NCBI GenBank assembly: GCA_903943975.1
Contig: CAJAQB010000019.1
Location: forward strand, 248,001-312,000
Direction of reading: 5' to 3'
Origin: Synechococcus lacustris
Lineage (GTDB): Bacteria; Cyanobacteriota; Cyanobacteriia; PCC-6307; Cyanobiaceae
DNA: 64,000 bases
Shown here: positions 1 to 8,846 of the stretch, in pieces
How positions within the stretch are numbered: position 1 is the first letter of the stretch
Layout: each line of letters starts with the position of its first letter
Position numbers and translations under genes: made by a program
Notes under the pieces: generated by a model
Database searches by the model: none
Told to the model about the DNA's origin: nothing
The model's input: only the letters and a program-made list of their open reading frames with translations

Positions 1-322
1 AACGGGTGCCGTTGGTGGTGCTCATAAAAATCCGCTTGCCCCCCACCAGCTCTGGGGTAACCGCCAGGGGTGAATTCCCCAGCTCAAAGCCCTCAAGCCG
101 GGCACCGCCCCGTTCGCCGGCCCGCAGGCGGCGATCCGCCGGCCAGGCCCGGGCCGCCGCATCCAGCTCCTCGAGATCGGCGAAGGCCTGGATCGCCTCG
201 GCGCCGTTCTGCAAAGACCAGGCCATCGTTGTGGTGGCCCGCAACACGTCAATTGCCACGGCCGCATCGGCCATGCCGCTGTTGGGCGCCCGCTCGGGGG
301 TGTGGAAAAAGAAGAGACGCAT
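1..322 (-). CDS. comB: 2-phosphosulfolactate phosphatase family protein (ComB), 3' part outside the window
   Basis: Partial gene: reading leftward from an ATG at 322, the frame is open to the window edge, giving the first 107 codons. The start reads [10 protein letters not shown] and is followed by [20 protein letters not shown], the ComB signature around a metal-binding Asp, then [18 protein letters not shown] and a segment ending near MSTTNGT, all characteristic of this family. In archaea the enzyme removes phosphate from 2-phosphosulfolactate on the way to coenzyme M. Its role in cyanobacteria, which make no coenzyme M, is not settled. It is divergent from ubiD, with 55 bases between the two start codons, so the promoters must overlap. 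Confidence 0.85.
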   Translation of the reverse strand, partial: MRLFFFHTPERAPNSGMADAAVAIDVLRATTTMAWSLQNGAEAIQAFADLEELDAAARAWPADRRLRAGERGGARLEGFELGNSPLAVTPELVGGKRIFMSTTNGTR

Positions 323-377
323 CCGGCAGGCGACCTAAGAGGTGCGCCACAGTAGGGGCCACTGTTCTAGGCAATCC

Positions 378-1928
378 ATGGCGCAGCGTGACCTGCGCGA
401 CTTTCTTGCTCTGCTGGAAAAGCGGGGCCAGTTGCGCCGCATCAGCGCCCCGGTGGATCCCGATCTGGAACTGGCGGCGATCGCCGACCGGGTGCTGGCC
501 CTGGGGGGGCCGGCGCTGCTGTTTGAAAACGTGATCGGCAGCTCAATGCCGGTGCTGGTGAACCTGCTGGGCACCGTCGAACGGGTGGTTTGGAGCATGG
601 GCCTGGAGCGGGTGGAGCAGCTGGAGGAGCTGGGGGCCCGCCTCGCCCTCCTGCAGCAGCCCCGCCCCCCCAAGGGCTTGCAGGAAACAGCCGCCTTTGG
701 CCGCATCCTTTGGGACCTGATCAAGGCCCGCCCCGACCGCGATCTCACCCCCCCCTGCCAGCAAATAGTGCTGGAGGGGGAGGCCGTAAACCTCGATGCC
801 CTGCCGCTGATCCGCCCCTGGCCCGGCGATGCCGGTCGAGTGATCACCCTCGGCCTGGTGATCACCAAGGATCCGGAAACCAAGGTGCCAAATGTGGGGG
901 TGTACCGGCTGCAACAGCAGGACGCCCGCTCGATGACCGTGCACTGGCTGAGCGTGCGGGGCGGCGCCCGCCACCTGCGTAAGGCGGCGGAACGGGGCGA
1001 AGACCTGGAAATTGCCATTGCCCTTGGCGTGCATCCGCTGCTGGTGATGGCCGCCGCCACGCCGATCCCGGTGCAACTTTCTGAATGGTTATTTGCCGGT
1101 CTCTATGCCGGCGAAGGCGTGCATCTGGCCAAATGCAAAACCGTTGACCTGGAGGTGCCCTCCCACAGCGAGATCGTGCTGGAGGGGCGGATCAAACCGG
1201 GGGAAACCCTGCCCGACGGCCCCTTTGGCGACCACATGGGTTTCTACGGCGGTGCGGAGCAATCACCCCTGGTGCGCTTCCACTGCATCAGCCAGCGGCG
1301 CCAAGCGCTAATGCTCACCACCTTCAGTGGCCGGCCCCCCAAGGAGGAGGCGATGCTGGCGATTGCCCTCAATCGCATTTACACGCCGATCCTGCGCCAA
1401 CAGGTGCCGGAAATCGTTGATTTCTTCCTGCCGATGGAAGCGCTCAGCTACAAGCTGGCGGTGATCTCGATCGATAAGGCCTATCCGGGCCAGGCAAAAC
1501 GGGCCGCCATGGCCTTCTGGAGTGCCCTGCCCCAGTTCACCTACACAAAGTTTGTAGTGGTGGTGGATCGGGCGATCAACGTGCGCGATCCCCGCCAGGT
1601 GGTTTGGGCGATTGCCGCCCAGGTGGATCCCCAACGAGACATGTTTGTGCTGGAAGACACCCCCTTTGATTCGCTCGACTTCGCCAGCGAGCGCTTGGGC
1701 CTCGGCGGCCGCCTTGCCATTGATGCCACCACCAAGATCGGCCCTGAAAAACGCCACGACTGGGGCGAAGCCCTGGGCCGTGATGCCGAGCTGGAGCAGC
1801 GGGTAAGTGGCCGCTGGCAGGAGCTGGGGCTTTCAGACCTGGGGGCCGCCAGCGGTGAGGGGCCCAACCCCGACCCCAGCCTGTTTGGCCTCCAGCTCGA
1901 ACACGTGCTGGAACGCCTGCGGTGCTAA
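378..1928 (+). CDS. ubiD: UbiD family decarboxylase (plastoquinone pathway)
   Basis: About 516 residues, the usual UbiD length. UbiD enzymes use prenylated FMN, supplied by UbiX, to decarboxylate 4-hydroxy-3-polyprenylbenzoate; in cyanobacteria this feeds plastoquinone synthesis. Visible family features are the N-terminal RDLRDFLALLEKRGQL segment, the DGPFGDHMGFYGG block near residue 280, and VDFFLPMEALSYK near residue 345, which supply acidic and cofactor-contacting residues. The frame is open from 342, but the ATG at 378 gives the family N-terminus; the extra twelve upstream residues look non-coding. The last codons overlap the GTG start of the next gene by 7 bases, suggesting translational coupling. 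Confidence 0.93.
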   Translation: MAQRDLRDFLALLEKRGQLRRISAPVDPDLELAAIADRVLALGGPALLFENVIGSSMPVLVNLLGTVERVVWSMGLERVEQLEELGARLALLQQPRPPKGLQETAAFGRILWDLIKARPDRDLTPPCQQIVLEGEAVNLDALPLIRPWPGDAGRVITLGLVITKDPETKVPNVGVYRLQQQDARSMTVHWLSVRGGARHLRKAAERGEDLEIAIALGVHPLLVMAAATPIPVQLSEWLFAGLYAGEGVHLAKCKTVDLEVPSHSEIVLEGRIKPGETLPDGPFGDHMGFYGGAEQSPLVRFHCISQRRQALMLTTFSGRPPKEEAMLAIALNRIYTPILRQQVPEIVDFFLPMEALSYKLAVISIDKAYPGQAKRAAMAFWSALPQFTYTKFVVVVDRAINVRDPRQVVWAIAAQVDPQRDMFVLEDTPFDSLDFASERLGLGGRLAIDATTKIGPEKRHDWGEALGRDAELEQRVSGRWQELGLSDLGAASGEGPNPDPSLFGLQLEHVLERLRC

Positions 1929-2395
1929 CCCGCACTGGCACCATCGCCCTGCGGGCCCTGGTGGAACTGGCCCGCAGCCCCGGCCAGAGCCTGGCCGGAC
2001 CGGCCCTGGCCGCCCGCCAAGGCCTGCCGGCGCCGCTGCTGGAGCAACTGCTATTGCAGCTGCGCCGGGCGGGTCTGCTGGCGGCCCGCCGCGGGCGCAG
2101 CGGCGGCTATCGGCTGGCCCGTGCCCCGGAACAGCTAGCCGTGGCAGAGGTGCTCGACGCCGTGGCTGGTCGCCGCCAACTACAGCTGCGGGAACCGAGG
2201 GACGACTCCGCTGGCGACAGCAGTGCCGCCCCACACACTGCCGCCGCCGGCGATCGCCTCGAACGGCAACTACAGCAGCGGCTGAATCAGGCCGTGGAAA
2301 GGGAGCTGGCCCAGCTCACCATTGCCGAACTTCTCTACGACCAGCTCAGCTGGGAGGCCAGCCTCGAGCCGGAAGGCGGCTTGATGCTGGGCTAA
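1922..2395 (+). CDS. Rrf2 family transcriptional regulator without cysteines
   Basis: A 157-residue winged-helix protein with a GTG start. The N-terminal half has the Rrf2 pattern: ALRALVELAR, a recognition-helix region (GLPAPLLEQLLLQLRRAGLL) and the wing motif RGRSGGYRLAR, followed by LAVAEVLDAVAG. The C-terminal half is helical and carries no cysteine at all, so it cannot ligate an iron-sulfur cluster as IscR or NsrR do. It overlaps the end of ubiD by 7 bases and is probably co-transcribed with it. Its target genes are unknown. The fold call is firm and the function is not. Confidence 0.85.
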   Translation: MLTRTGTIALRALVELARSPGQSLAGPALAARQGLPAPLLEQLLLQLRRAGLLAARRGRSGGYRLARAPEQLAVAEVLDAVAGRRQLQLREPRDDSAGDSSAAPHTAAAGDRLERQLQQRLNQAVERELAQLTIAELLYDQLSWEASLEPEGGLMLG

Positions 2396-2460
2396 GGCCA
2401 GCCAGCGACCCCAGCCCCCCTGCCGGTCCATAGGATCCAGCTCCCGGCCCCGTTGCAGCC

Positions 2461-3774
2461 ATGGCAAGCACCACCCTCACCAGCGGCACTCGCCTGCGGG
2501 GCACGGTGCGGGTGCCGGGCGATAAATCGATCTCGCACCGGGCCCTGTTATTCGGGGCGATCGCCGAAGGCGAAACCCAGATCGAAGGCCTGCTGCCCGC
2601 CGAAGACCCGCTCAGCACCGCCGCCTGCCTGCGGGCCATGGGGGTGGAGGTGTCTGCGATTGAAGCGGGCCAGCCGGTGCTGGTGCGGGGGGTGGGCCTC
2701 GATGGCCTGCAGGAACCAGCCCAAGTGCTCGATTGCGGCAACTCCGGCACCACGATGCGGCTGATGCTGGGCCTGCTGGCCGGTCGCAGCGGCCGCCACT
2801 TCGTGCTGGATGGCGATAGCTCCCTGCGGCGGCGGCCCATGGCCCGGGTGGCAAAACCCCTGGGCCAGATGGGGGCCAGCATCCACGGCCGTCAAGACGG
2901 CAACCTGGCGCCCCTGGCCATCCAGGGCCGCCAACTCCAGGGGGCCGTGATCCGCACCCCGGTGGCCTCAGCCCAGGTGAAAAGTGCCCTGCTGCTGGCG
3001 GGCCTCAGCGCTGAAGGCCCCACCACGGTGATCGAACCGGCCCTCTCCCGCGACCACAGCGAGCGGATGCTGCGGGCCTTTGGCGCTGATCTGGTCAGTG
3101 AGCCCCAGGCCAGTGGGGGACCGAGGGTACTGATTACCCCTGGGGCCAGGCTCCAGGGCCAGCGGGTGGTGGTGCCCGGCGACATCAGTTCCGCCGCCTT
3201 TTGGCTGGTGGCCGGCCTGCTGGTGCCTGGCGCTGAGTTGCTGCTTGAAAATGTGGGCCTAAACCCCAGCCGCACCGGCATCCTTGAGGTGCTGGAGGCC
3301 ATGGGTGCCCCCCTGGAAATCCTCAACGAACGCTTGGTGGCGGGGGAACCGGTGGGGGACCTGCGGGTGAGCCCAGCGCCGCTCAAGGCCTTCAGCATTG
3401 GCGGTGAGCTGATCCCGCGGCTGGTGGATGAGATCCCGATCCTGGCGGTGGCGGCCCTGGCCGCCGAGGGCACCAGCGTCATCCGTGATGCCGAGGAACT
3501 GCGGGTGAAGGAAACCGACCGGCTGGCGGTGATGGCCCGGCAATTGCGGGCGATGGGGGCGGAGCTGGAGGAAACCAGCGACGGCCTGGTGATCCCCGGC
3601 GGCCAGCAGCTGCATGGGGCCAGCGTTGATAGCGAAACCGACCACCGGGTGGCGATGAGCCTGGCGGTGGCGGCCCTGGTGGCCAGAGGCAGCACCAACA
3701 TTGCCCGGGCGGAGGCTGCCGCCGTGTCTTATCCAAATTTCTGGGATGACTTGTCCAGACTCCAGGCCGGCTGA
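2461..3774 (+). CDS. aroA: 3-phosphoshikimate 1-carboxyvinyltransferase (EPSP synthase)
   Basis: Length 437 residues, normal for the family. It transfers enolpyruvate from PEP to shikimate-3-phosphate in aromatic amino acid and chorismate synthesis; chorismate also feeds the menaquinone-type pathway encoded at 13-16 kb. Motifs seen: [20 protein letters not shown] near residue 18 (substrate-binding Lys/Ser), [12 protein letters not shown] near residue 90, the catalytic Asp in [18 protein letters not shown] near 320, and RVKETDRL near 345. The start is the ATG at 2461. The 3' end overlaps the start of the downstream methyltransferase by 29 bases. Confidence 0.97.
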   Translation: MASTTLTSGTRLRGTVRVPGDKSISHRALLFGAIAEGETQIEGLLPAEDPLSTAACLRAMGVEVSAIEAGQPVLVRGVGLDGLQEPAQVLDCGNSGTTMRLMLGLLAGRSGRHFVLDGDSSLRRRPMARVAKPLGQMGASIHGRQDGNLAPLAIQGRQLQGAVIRTPVASAQVKSALLLAGLSAEGPTTVIEPALSRDHSERMLRAFGADLVSEPQASGGPRVLITPGARLQGQRVVVPGDISSAAFWLVAGLLVPGAELLLENVGLNPSRTGILEVLEAMGAPLEILNERLVAGEPVGDLRVSPAPLKAFSIGGELIPRLVDEIPILAVAALAAEGTSVIRDAEELRVKETDRLAVMARQLRAMGAELEETSDGLVIPGGQQLHGASVDSETDHRVAMSLAVAALVARGSTNIARAEAAAVSYPNFWDDLSRLQAG

Positions 3775-4675
3775 ACTACAGCCGCGCCTCACTGCCGATG
3801 GCAGTTTCAGCCTCTGGAGTGAAGCGTTTCAGGAGGGTTTCCACTGCGACCGCGGCGCCCTGGGCGAAGCCCAGCACACCTTCCTGGCACCGGCGGGGCT
3901 GGAGTTAATAGCCCGAAACAGGTCCGTGCGGGTGTTGGAGGTGTGTGTGGGCACAGGCACCAACACTGCGGCCCTGCTGGAACAGCTCTCTGACCTGGGC
4001 AGGGGCATGCAGTGGTGGGGGCTGGAGCTAGATCGACGCCCCTTGGCCATGGCCCTGGCGGAGGTCAGCTTCCGGAGCCAATGGCGACCCAGCAGTGTGG
4101 CTGTGCTGGAGCAATTGGAGCAGCAGGGCCACTGGCAAAGCAATCAAAGCCAAGGGCGGCTCCTCTGGGGGGATGCCAGAGAGCAATTGCGGCACTTGCT
4201 ACCAGCCCTGCGGGGCTCCCTTGATCTAGTGCTCCATGACGCCTTTTCCCCGAGGGTATGTCCCCAGCTTTGGACCCTGGAATTCCTTGGTCAATTGGGT
4301 TCCCTATTGGGCCCCAGGGGGCGCCTGGTGAGCTACTGCTCAGCGGCAGCGGTACGCCAGGCATTGCGACTCCAGGGCCTGGAGCTAGCCAGCATCAGGC
4401 CCTGGCCTGATGCCCCCGCCCACCAATGGAGCAACGGCAGCGTGGCCAGTCCAGCAGCCCTGGGCAATAACCAGCAATTCGCTGCGCTTTCAACGATGGA
4501 GGAGGAACACCTCAAAACCAGGGCGGCGGAACCATATCGGGACTCCAGTGGCAGGGCAGATGCTGAAACGATCAGGGCTGAGCGGCGCAAGGCCCAGGCA
4601 AACAGCACTGCCAGCAGCACCAATGGCTGGAGAAAACGTTGGCAAGAAGTCGGTAACTTTCGCAACCCCCGGTAG
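3746..4675 (+). CDS. MnmC-like SAM-dependent methyltransferase
   Basis: About 309 residues from the ATG at 3746 ([10 protein letters not shown]), which lies inside the end of aroA. The opening ([19 protein letters not shown]) matches the N-terminus of the MnmC methyltransferase domain, whose proteins begin by recognising a modified tRNA wobble uridine pathway. The SAM-binding motif [12 protein letters not shown] is near residue 62, and [13 protein letters not shown] near residue 160 matches the MnmC 'D-x-F-s-P' motif. The FAD-dependent oxidase domain of the bifunctional E. coli enzyme is absent, as in other cyanobacterial homologues. The C-terminal 70 residues are basic and low in conservation. 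Methylation of 5-aminomethyl-uridine is inferred from family membership. Confidence 0.8.
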   Translation: MTCPDSRPAELQPRLTADGSFSLWSEAFQEGFHCDRGALGEAQHTFLAPAGLELIARNRSVRVLEVCVGTGTNTAALLEQLSDLGRGMQWWGLELDRRPLAMALAEVSFRSQWRPSSVAVLEQLEQQGHWQSNQSQGRLLWGDAREQLRHLLPALRGSLDLVLHDAFSPRVCPQLWTLEFLGQLGSLLGPRGRLVSYCSAAAVRQALRLQGLELASIRPWPDAPAHQWSNGSVASPAALGNNQQFAALSTMEEEHLKTRAAEPYRDSSGRADAETIRAERRKAQANSTASSTNGWRKRWQEVGNFRNPR

Positions 4676-4700
4676 ATTCCGGCCCAGTTGCTGAGCACCG

Positions 4701-6056
4701 ATGCTCGCCGTTGCCGTGCTGGCCGCCGGAAAAGGCACCCGCATGAAGAGCAGCCTGCCGAAGGTGCTCCAACCCCTGGCGGGGACCACCTTGGTGGAAC
4801 GGGTACTGGCCAGCACCAGGTCTCTGCAGCCCAGCCGGGTGCTGTTGATCGTGGGGCACCAGGCGGAACGGCTGGAGGCGGAGCTGAAGCAGCACCCCAG
4901 CACGCCGGAGTTTGTGCTGCAACAACCGCAAAACGGCACGGGCCATGCGGTGCAGCAATTGCTGGCTCCCCTTGGAGATTTCGAAGGCGATCTGCTGGTG
5001 CTGAATGGCGATGTGCCACTGCTACGGGCCGAAACCCTGGAACAGCTGCTGGCCCAACACCGCAGCAGTGGCGCCGCCGTGACCCTGCTCAGCGCCCACC
5101 TGCAGGACCCCAGTGGCTATGGCCGCGTTTTTGTGGATGGGGCTGGCCAGGTGCAGGCGATTGTTGAACACCGCGACTGCAGCGAGGAGCAACGCCAAAA
5201 CAACTTGATCAACGCCGGCATTTACTGCTTCCACTGGCCGCGGCTGCGCCAGGTGTTGCCGCTGCTCAGCAGCGACAACGACCAGGGGGAGCTATATCTC
5301 ACCGACAGCATTGCCCTCTTGAAAAACGCCGGCCACCTGGTGGTAGAAGACCTCTCGGAGATCACCGGCATCAATGACCGGCGTCAACTGGCCGAATGTG
5401 AGGCGATGCTGCAGGAACGACTACGCCAGCATTGGATGAAGGAGGGAGTTACTTTCGTAGATCCCGCCAGCTGCAGCCTTTCAGAGGATTGCAGCTTTGG
5501 TAGGGATGTGCAGGTGGAACCCCAAACTCACTTCCGCGGCCATTGCCAAATCGGCGACAATTGCCGCATCGGCCCCGGCAGCCTGATCGAAAACAGCGTG
5601 CTGGGCGACGACGTTCATGTGCTGTTTTCAATGCTGAATGGCGCCACGCTGGCCAAGGGGTGCCGCATCGGCCCCTATGCCCACCTGCGCCCGGAGGCGG
5701 AACTCGCTGAGGGCGTAAGGATCGGCAACTTCGTGGAGGTGAAGAAGAGCCAGATCGGCGCCGGCAGCAAGGTGAATCACCTCAGCTACATCGGCGATGC
5801 CCAGCTGGGGCCCGATGTAAATGTGGGGGCTGGCACGATCACCGCCAACTACGACGGCGTTAACAAACACCGCACCGTAATTGGCGCCGGCAGCAAAACC
5901 GGCGCCAATAGTGTGCTGGTGGCCCCTGTAGTACTGGGGGCAGGGGTCACCGTGGGGGCAGGCTCCACTATCACCAGAGACGTGCCAGACGGAGCCCTCG
6001 CCCTGGGCCGCGCCCGCCAGGTAAACAAGGATAATTGGCAAACAATAAATCCATAA
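4701..6056 (+). CDS. glmU: Bifunctional UDP-N-acetylglucosamine pyrophosphorylase / glucosamine-1-phosphate N-acetyltransferase
   Basis: 451 residues. The N-terminal nucleotidyltransferase domain shows [20 protein letters not shown] near residue 7 and the ILNGDVPLL-type metal site near residue 105. The C-terminal half is a left-handed beta-helix of hexapeptide repeats ending in [18 protein letters not shown] and [13 protein letters not shown], with the acetyltransferase His. It makes UDP-GlcNAc for peptidoglycan and lipopolysaccharide; murF follows at 8.8 kb on the other strand. The stop codon is the first part of an AT-rich tandem repeat, so the gene ends exactly at the border of the next low-GC stretch. 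Confidence 0.97.
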   Translation: MLAVAVLAAGKGTRMKSSLPKVLQPLAGTTLVERVLASTRSLQPSRVLLIVGHQAERLEAELKQHPSTPEFVLQQPQNGTGHAVQQLLAPLGDFEGDLLVLNGDVPLLRAETLEQLLAQHRSSGAAVTLLSAHLQDPSGYGRVFVDGAGQVQAIVEHRDCSEEQRQNNLINAGIYCFHWPRLRQVLPLLSSDNDQGELYLTDSIALLKNAGHLVVEDLSEITGINDRRQLAECEAMLQERLRQHWMKEGVTFVDPASCSLSEDCSFGRDVQVEPQTHFRGHCQIGDNCRIGPGSLIENSVLGDDVHVLFSMLNGATLAKGCRIGPYAHLRPEAELAEGVRIGNFVEVKKSQIGAGSKVNHLSYIGDAQLGPDVNVGAGTITANYDGVNKHRTVIGAGSKTGANSVLVAPVVLGAGVTVGAGSTITRDVPDGALALGRARQVNKDNWQTINP

Positions 6057-6130
6057 TTATAAGTTTTGCAATTATGAGTTTTATAATTGCAAGTTTTCAA
6101 ATTGCAAGTTTTATAATTGCAATTTGAAAA
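6056..6130. repeat. Five tandem 15-bp units with an embedded 14-bp-stem hairpin
   Basis: Five units of about 15 bases follow one another (6056, 6071, 6086, 6101, 6116), variants of ATTGCAAGTTTTATA. Two pairs also form a 30-bp repeat. Inside, 6094-6107 (TTTTCAAATTGCAA) is perfectly complementary to 6117-6130 with a 9-base loop. No long T-run follows, but the hairpin lies directly behind glmU and could act as its transcription end. The repeat starts on the last base of the glmU stop codon. Confidence 0.85.
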
Positions 6131-6468
6131 CTCATGAACAGAGGCTGTCACACAAATAGAATGCTTTCAAGCTCTAAACATGCAAAGACTAGACAGCTTT
6201 AGCCAAGCCTTAATTCTCTATGCATACTATTTGCCGCCAAAGCATTCTTGACCCCTGCATGCAATTAGCCTTCAATGCCTATATACTAAGGCTTCATGGA
6301 CAAGTGGTGCACATATCAACATGATGCCGATATCCCATACCTGTTATCTTTGCGTCAAATGCTCATGCAGAATTACATATTTAGCGAAACAGGCATTTTT
6401 ACTCAAAATCCAAGCCAATTAATATGCTAAACTAAAAAAGCACATTAAAGCTAAAAATAAGCGACAAC
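6131..6468. other. AT-rich intergenic region upstream of the GH9 gene
   Basis: About 340 bases without a convincing ORF. Base composition is much richer in A and T than the flanking genes and similar to the GH9 gene that follows. It must contain the GH9 promoter. The stretch just before the gene (6415-6468) is almost all A/T with TATGCT at 6423, a possible -10 element, but no clear -35 box or strong ribosome binding site is visible. Confidence 0.5.
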
Positions 6469-8484
6469 ATGTCTTCAGGAATCCCAAGCCAATTTAGCCT
6501 GTATTCGCTTACTCCTAACGCAGCCAATTCACCGGCACAACTACGTACTGGAGCCTTAAATGTCTATCGTCTTTATAATCAAAAAAGCAATACCCATTAC
6601 TACTCATCTCTACTTGCTACTGCTGAGGCAATTCAGACTCAATTAGCCGATTTCAAGCTGGAAGGCATAGCATTTGGAGCGGCAACTGGCGCTGATGCAA
6701 GCTCAGTTTACAGTTTCTTCGACACAACATCAAATTCTACTTTCTATACAGCAGATGTCGCGGAAAGAGATAATATTCTCAAAAATATGCCCAGCTTCAT
6801 CTATCAAGGGGCAGATTTCAAGGCATACAAGAAAAGCAGTAGCTCCGCAGGCATAGACGTTCACCGCTTTTTAAACCCCCATACTGGCGAACATCTGTAT
6901 ATCAGTGATCCCAAAGAATATGAACAAATCTTAGCCAATCAGCCCTACTTTCTCTACGAAGGAGTTGCATTTAAAACCAATGCTGCCAGCAACACTCCAA
7001 GCAATACCTTGGCAAGCACAGCCTACCCAACACTAATTTCTAATTCCCTCCTTTTCTACAATGCCGAACGATCAGGCCAATTGGTCAATAACTCAGGATA
7101 TTTTGGTAATACATTGTACCCAAACAATGTCAGCTGGCGTGGCAATTCAGCCCTAACAGATGGCTCGCTTGCTAATGGCATTTATTTTGGGGGTGACTAC
7201 ACTACATCCAGCCCTCAGGCAGGCCTAACAACCGACCTTGTTGGCGGCTATCACGATGCCGGAGATCACGTTAAATTTGGCCTGCCCTTTGCGGAGAGTT
7301 TAACAACCCTAGCCTGGGGAGGCATTGAATTTGCCGCTGGCTATAGTGCCAGCTCACAAACAACAGCTCTTTATCAAGCAGTTAAATGGGGAACAGATTA
7401 CCTACTTAAATGCGAAAAGCTGGGCACGGATCTAAGTGGTTACTTTGTAGCTCAAGTAGGTGATGGCAACCTCGATCATAGCTACTGGGGCCCATCTGAA
7501 ACACAAACATTCCAACGGCCTGCCTATGCGGTAACGAAGGATAAGCCTGGTTCAGATGTGGCAGGGAGTTCGGCTGCAGCTTTAGCAGCTGCTTCAATAC
7601 TATTCAAAAGCACCGATAGCAGCTATTCCAGCACTCTACTTGCCAGCGCTAAACGACTTTATCAATTTGCTAAAACATATCAAGGTAAATATTCAGATGT
7701 TATTCCTGATGCCCAGGAATTTTACCCTTCCTATAGCTACCAAGACGAGCTAGCCCTTTCAGCAGCATGGCTCTACAAGGCCACCGGAGAATCGAGTTAT
7801 CTAAATGATGCCAAAACATTTTACTCTGGCATCCAATACAGCCTGGGCTGGGGAAGCACAATGAACTGGGATACATCGATATATTCTGCCGCTTTGCTAC
7901 TTTCCCAAGCAGGCCTTGGCTCCGAGCCCCTTGGTGGTAACAGCCCTACACTTGATGAAAATATAAAAGGCTGGCTAGATAGCTGGGTTAATGGAGTAAA
8001 TGGAATAAATATCACCACCGGTGGCTTACGAGTCATTGGTGGCGGCCAATGGGGCAACCTTCGCTATTCAGCCAACACTGCAATGCTCGCAGGTATGTAC
8101 TCAAACTGGACAGCAACTACCGATCCAACTAGATCAGCCAATTACGAAAGCCTTGCGCAATCCCAGATTGATTATATCACCGGACTTAATCCAGATGGCT
8201 TCAGTTACGTAACGGGTTACGGAAATAATTTCCCCCTAGCACCACACCATGAAGATGCCTCTGGCTACACCGATTGGACTGGATTTAATACTGCCGCTGG
8301 GAATGGTAGTCAGACCTCTCCACCAAACACTCATGCCTACGATTTTCTTGGCGCCCTGGTGGGTGGACCCGCAACTAATAGTGATTCCTCATACATAGAT
8401 AATATTGGAAATTCCAATACAAACGAAGTGGCACTTGACTACAATGCAGGCTTCACTGGTGCCCTGGCCTGGGCAGCCAAATAG
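6469..8484 (+). CDS. Glycoside hydrolase family 9 protein (putative endoglucanase) with N-terminal DUF5648-like repeats
   Basis: 671 residues. Residues ~30-175 hold three repeats of about 48 residues beginning VYRLYNQKSNTHYY, VYSFFDTTSNSTFY and VHRFLNPHTGEHLY, typical of DUF5648, a module found on secreted proteins. Residues ~190-671 are a GH9 catalytic domain: LFYNAERSGQL, VSWRGNSALTDG, GGYHDAGDHVKFGLP near 260 with the Asp pair that activates water, VTGYGNNFPLAPHHED near 590, and the catalytic acid in NEVALDYNAGFTGALAWAA near 652. GH9 enzymes cut beta-1,4-glucans by inversion. The Arg that usually follows PHH is Glu here. There is no classical signal peptide, so export may follow a type I or other route. 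Composition is clearly more AT-rich than the neighbours, suggesting acquisition. Confidence 0.9.
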   Translation: MSSGIPSQFSLYSLTPNAANSPAQLRTGALNVYRLYNQKSNTHYYSSLLATAEAIQTQLADFKLEGIAFGAATGADASSVYSFFDTTSNSTFYTADVAERDNILKNMPSFIYQGADFKAYKKSSSSAGIDVHRFLNPHTGEHLYISDPKEYEQILANQPYFLYEGVAFKTNAASNTPSNTLASTAYPTLISNSLLFYNAERSGQLVNNSGYFGNTLYPNNVSWRGNSALTDGSLANGIYFGGDYTTSSPQAGLTTDLVGGYHDAGDHVKFGLPFAESLTTLAWGGIEFAAGYSASSQTTALYQAVKWGTDYLLKCEKLGTDLSGYFVAQVGDGNLDHSYWGPSETQTFQRPAYAVTKDKPGSDVAGSSAAALAAASILFKSTDSSYSSTLLASAKRLYQFAKTYQGKYSDVIPDAQEFYPSYSYQDELALSAAWLYKATGESSYLNDAKTFYSGIQYSLGWGSTMNWDTSIYSAALLLSQAGLGSEPLGGNSPTLDENIKGWLDSWVNGVNGINITTGGLRVIGGGQWGNLRYSANTAMLAGMYSNWTATTDPTRSANYESLAQSQIDYITGLNPDGFSYVTGYGNNFPLAPHHEDASGYTDWTGFNTAAGNGSQTSPPNTHAYDFLGALVGGPATNSDSSYIDNIGNSNTNEVALDYNAGFTGALAWAAK

Positions 8485-8545
8485 AGATTAGAGATTAGAG
8501 ATTAGAGATTAGAGATTAGAGATTAGATATTAGAGATTAGAGATT
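8483..8545. repeat. Nine tandem copies of a 7-bp unit (AGAGATT)
   Basis: Units of AGAGATT run without gaps from 8483 to 8545; the seventh reads AGATATT. The array begins inside the stop codon of the GH9 gene, so changes in copy number would not alter the protein but could alter the 3' untranslated region. Confidence 0.95.
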
Positions 8546-8568
8546 ATCCCAAACTAAGCCAACCCGTT

Positions 8569-8594
8569 GCCCTAAACTCTGCCATTTTTAGGGC
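8569..8594 (+). terminator. Possible terminator hairpin behind the GH9 gene
   Basis: GCCCTAAA at 8569-8576 pairs with TTTAGGGC at 8587-8594 around a 10-base loop. The following sequence is AATTAAAC rather than a T-run, so rho-independent termination is only possible, not shown. Confidence 0.3.
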
Positions 8595-8668
8595 AATTAA
8601 ACTCAGCCCCAATACCCCGATCAAGGCTCCCCGATCAAAACTCCTCGAACACCCCCCCAAACAACAGT

Positions 8669-8738
8669 GCTCGAATAAGACTGCTCGAATAAGACTCCTC
8701 GAATAAGACTGCTCGAATAAGACTGCTCGAATAAAACC
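8669..8738. repeat. Five tandem copies of a 14-bp unit
   Basis: The unit GCTCGAATAAGACT occurs at 8669, 8683, 8697 (first base C), 8711 and 8725 (last bases altered). The surrounding region 8546-8846 contains no supported gene. A less regular related motif (CCCCGATCAA) appears twice just upstream around 8617-8637, so the whole spacer between the GH9 gene and murF is built largely of short repeats. Confidence 0.92.
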
Positions 8739-8846
8739 GCTCCACCCAAACTCTCTTGAATCTGACCCTAGTCATCTGACCCTGGTCATTTTCGTTAGAG
8801 TCCGAGTAGCTCTCCATGCGGCCGCCTCAAGCGAACTGCGCCCAAT

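Noticed and set aside
342-377. Earlier start for ubiD
   Set aside because: The extension has no family similarity; the ATG at 378 starts exactly at the conserved N-terminus.
8483-8738. CRISPR or telomere-like arrays after the GH9 gene
   Set aside because: The units are direct 7- and 14-bp tandem repeats with no spacers.
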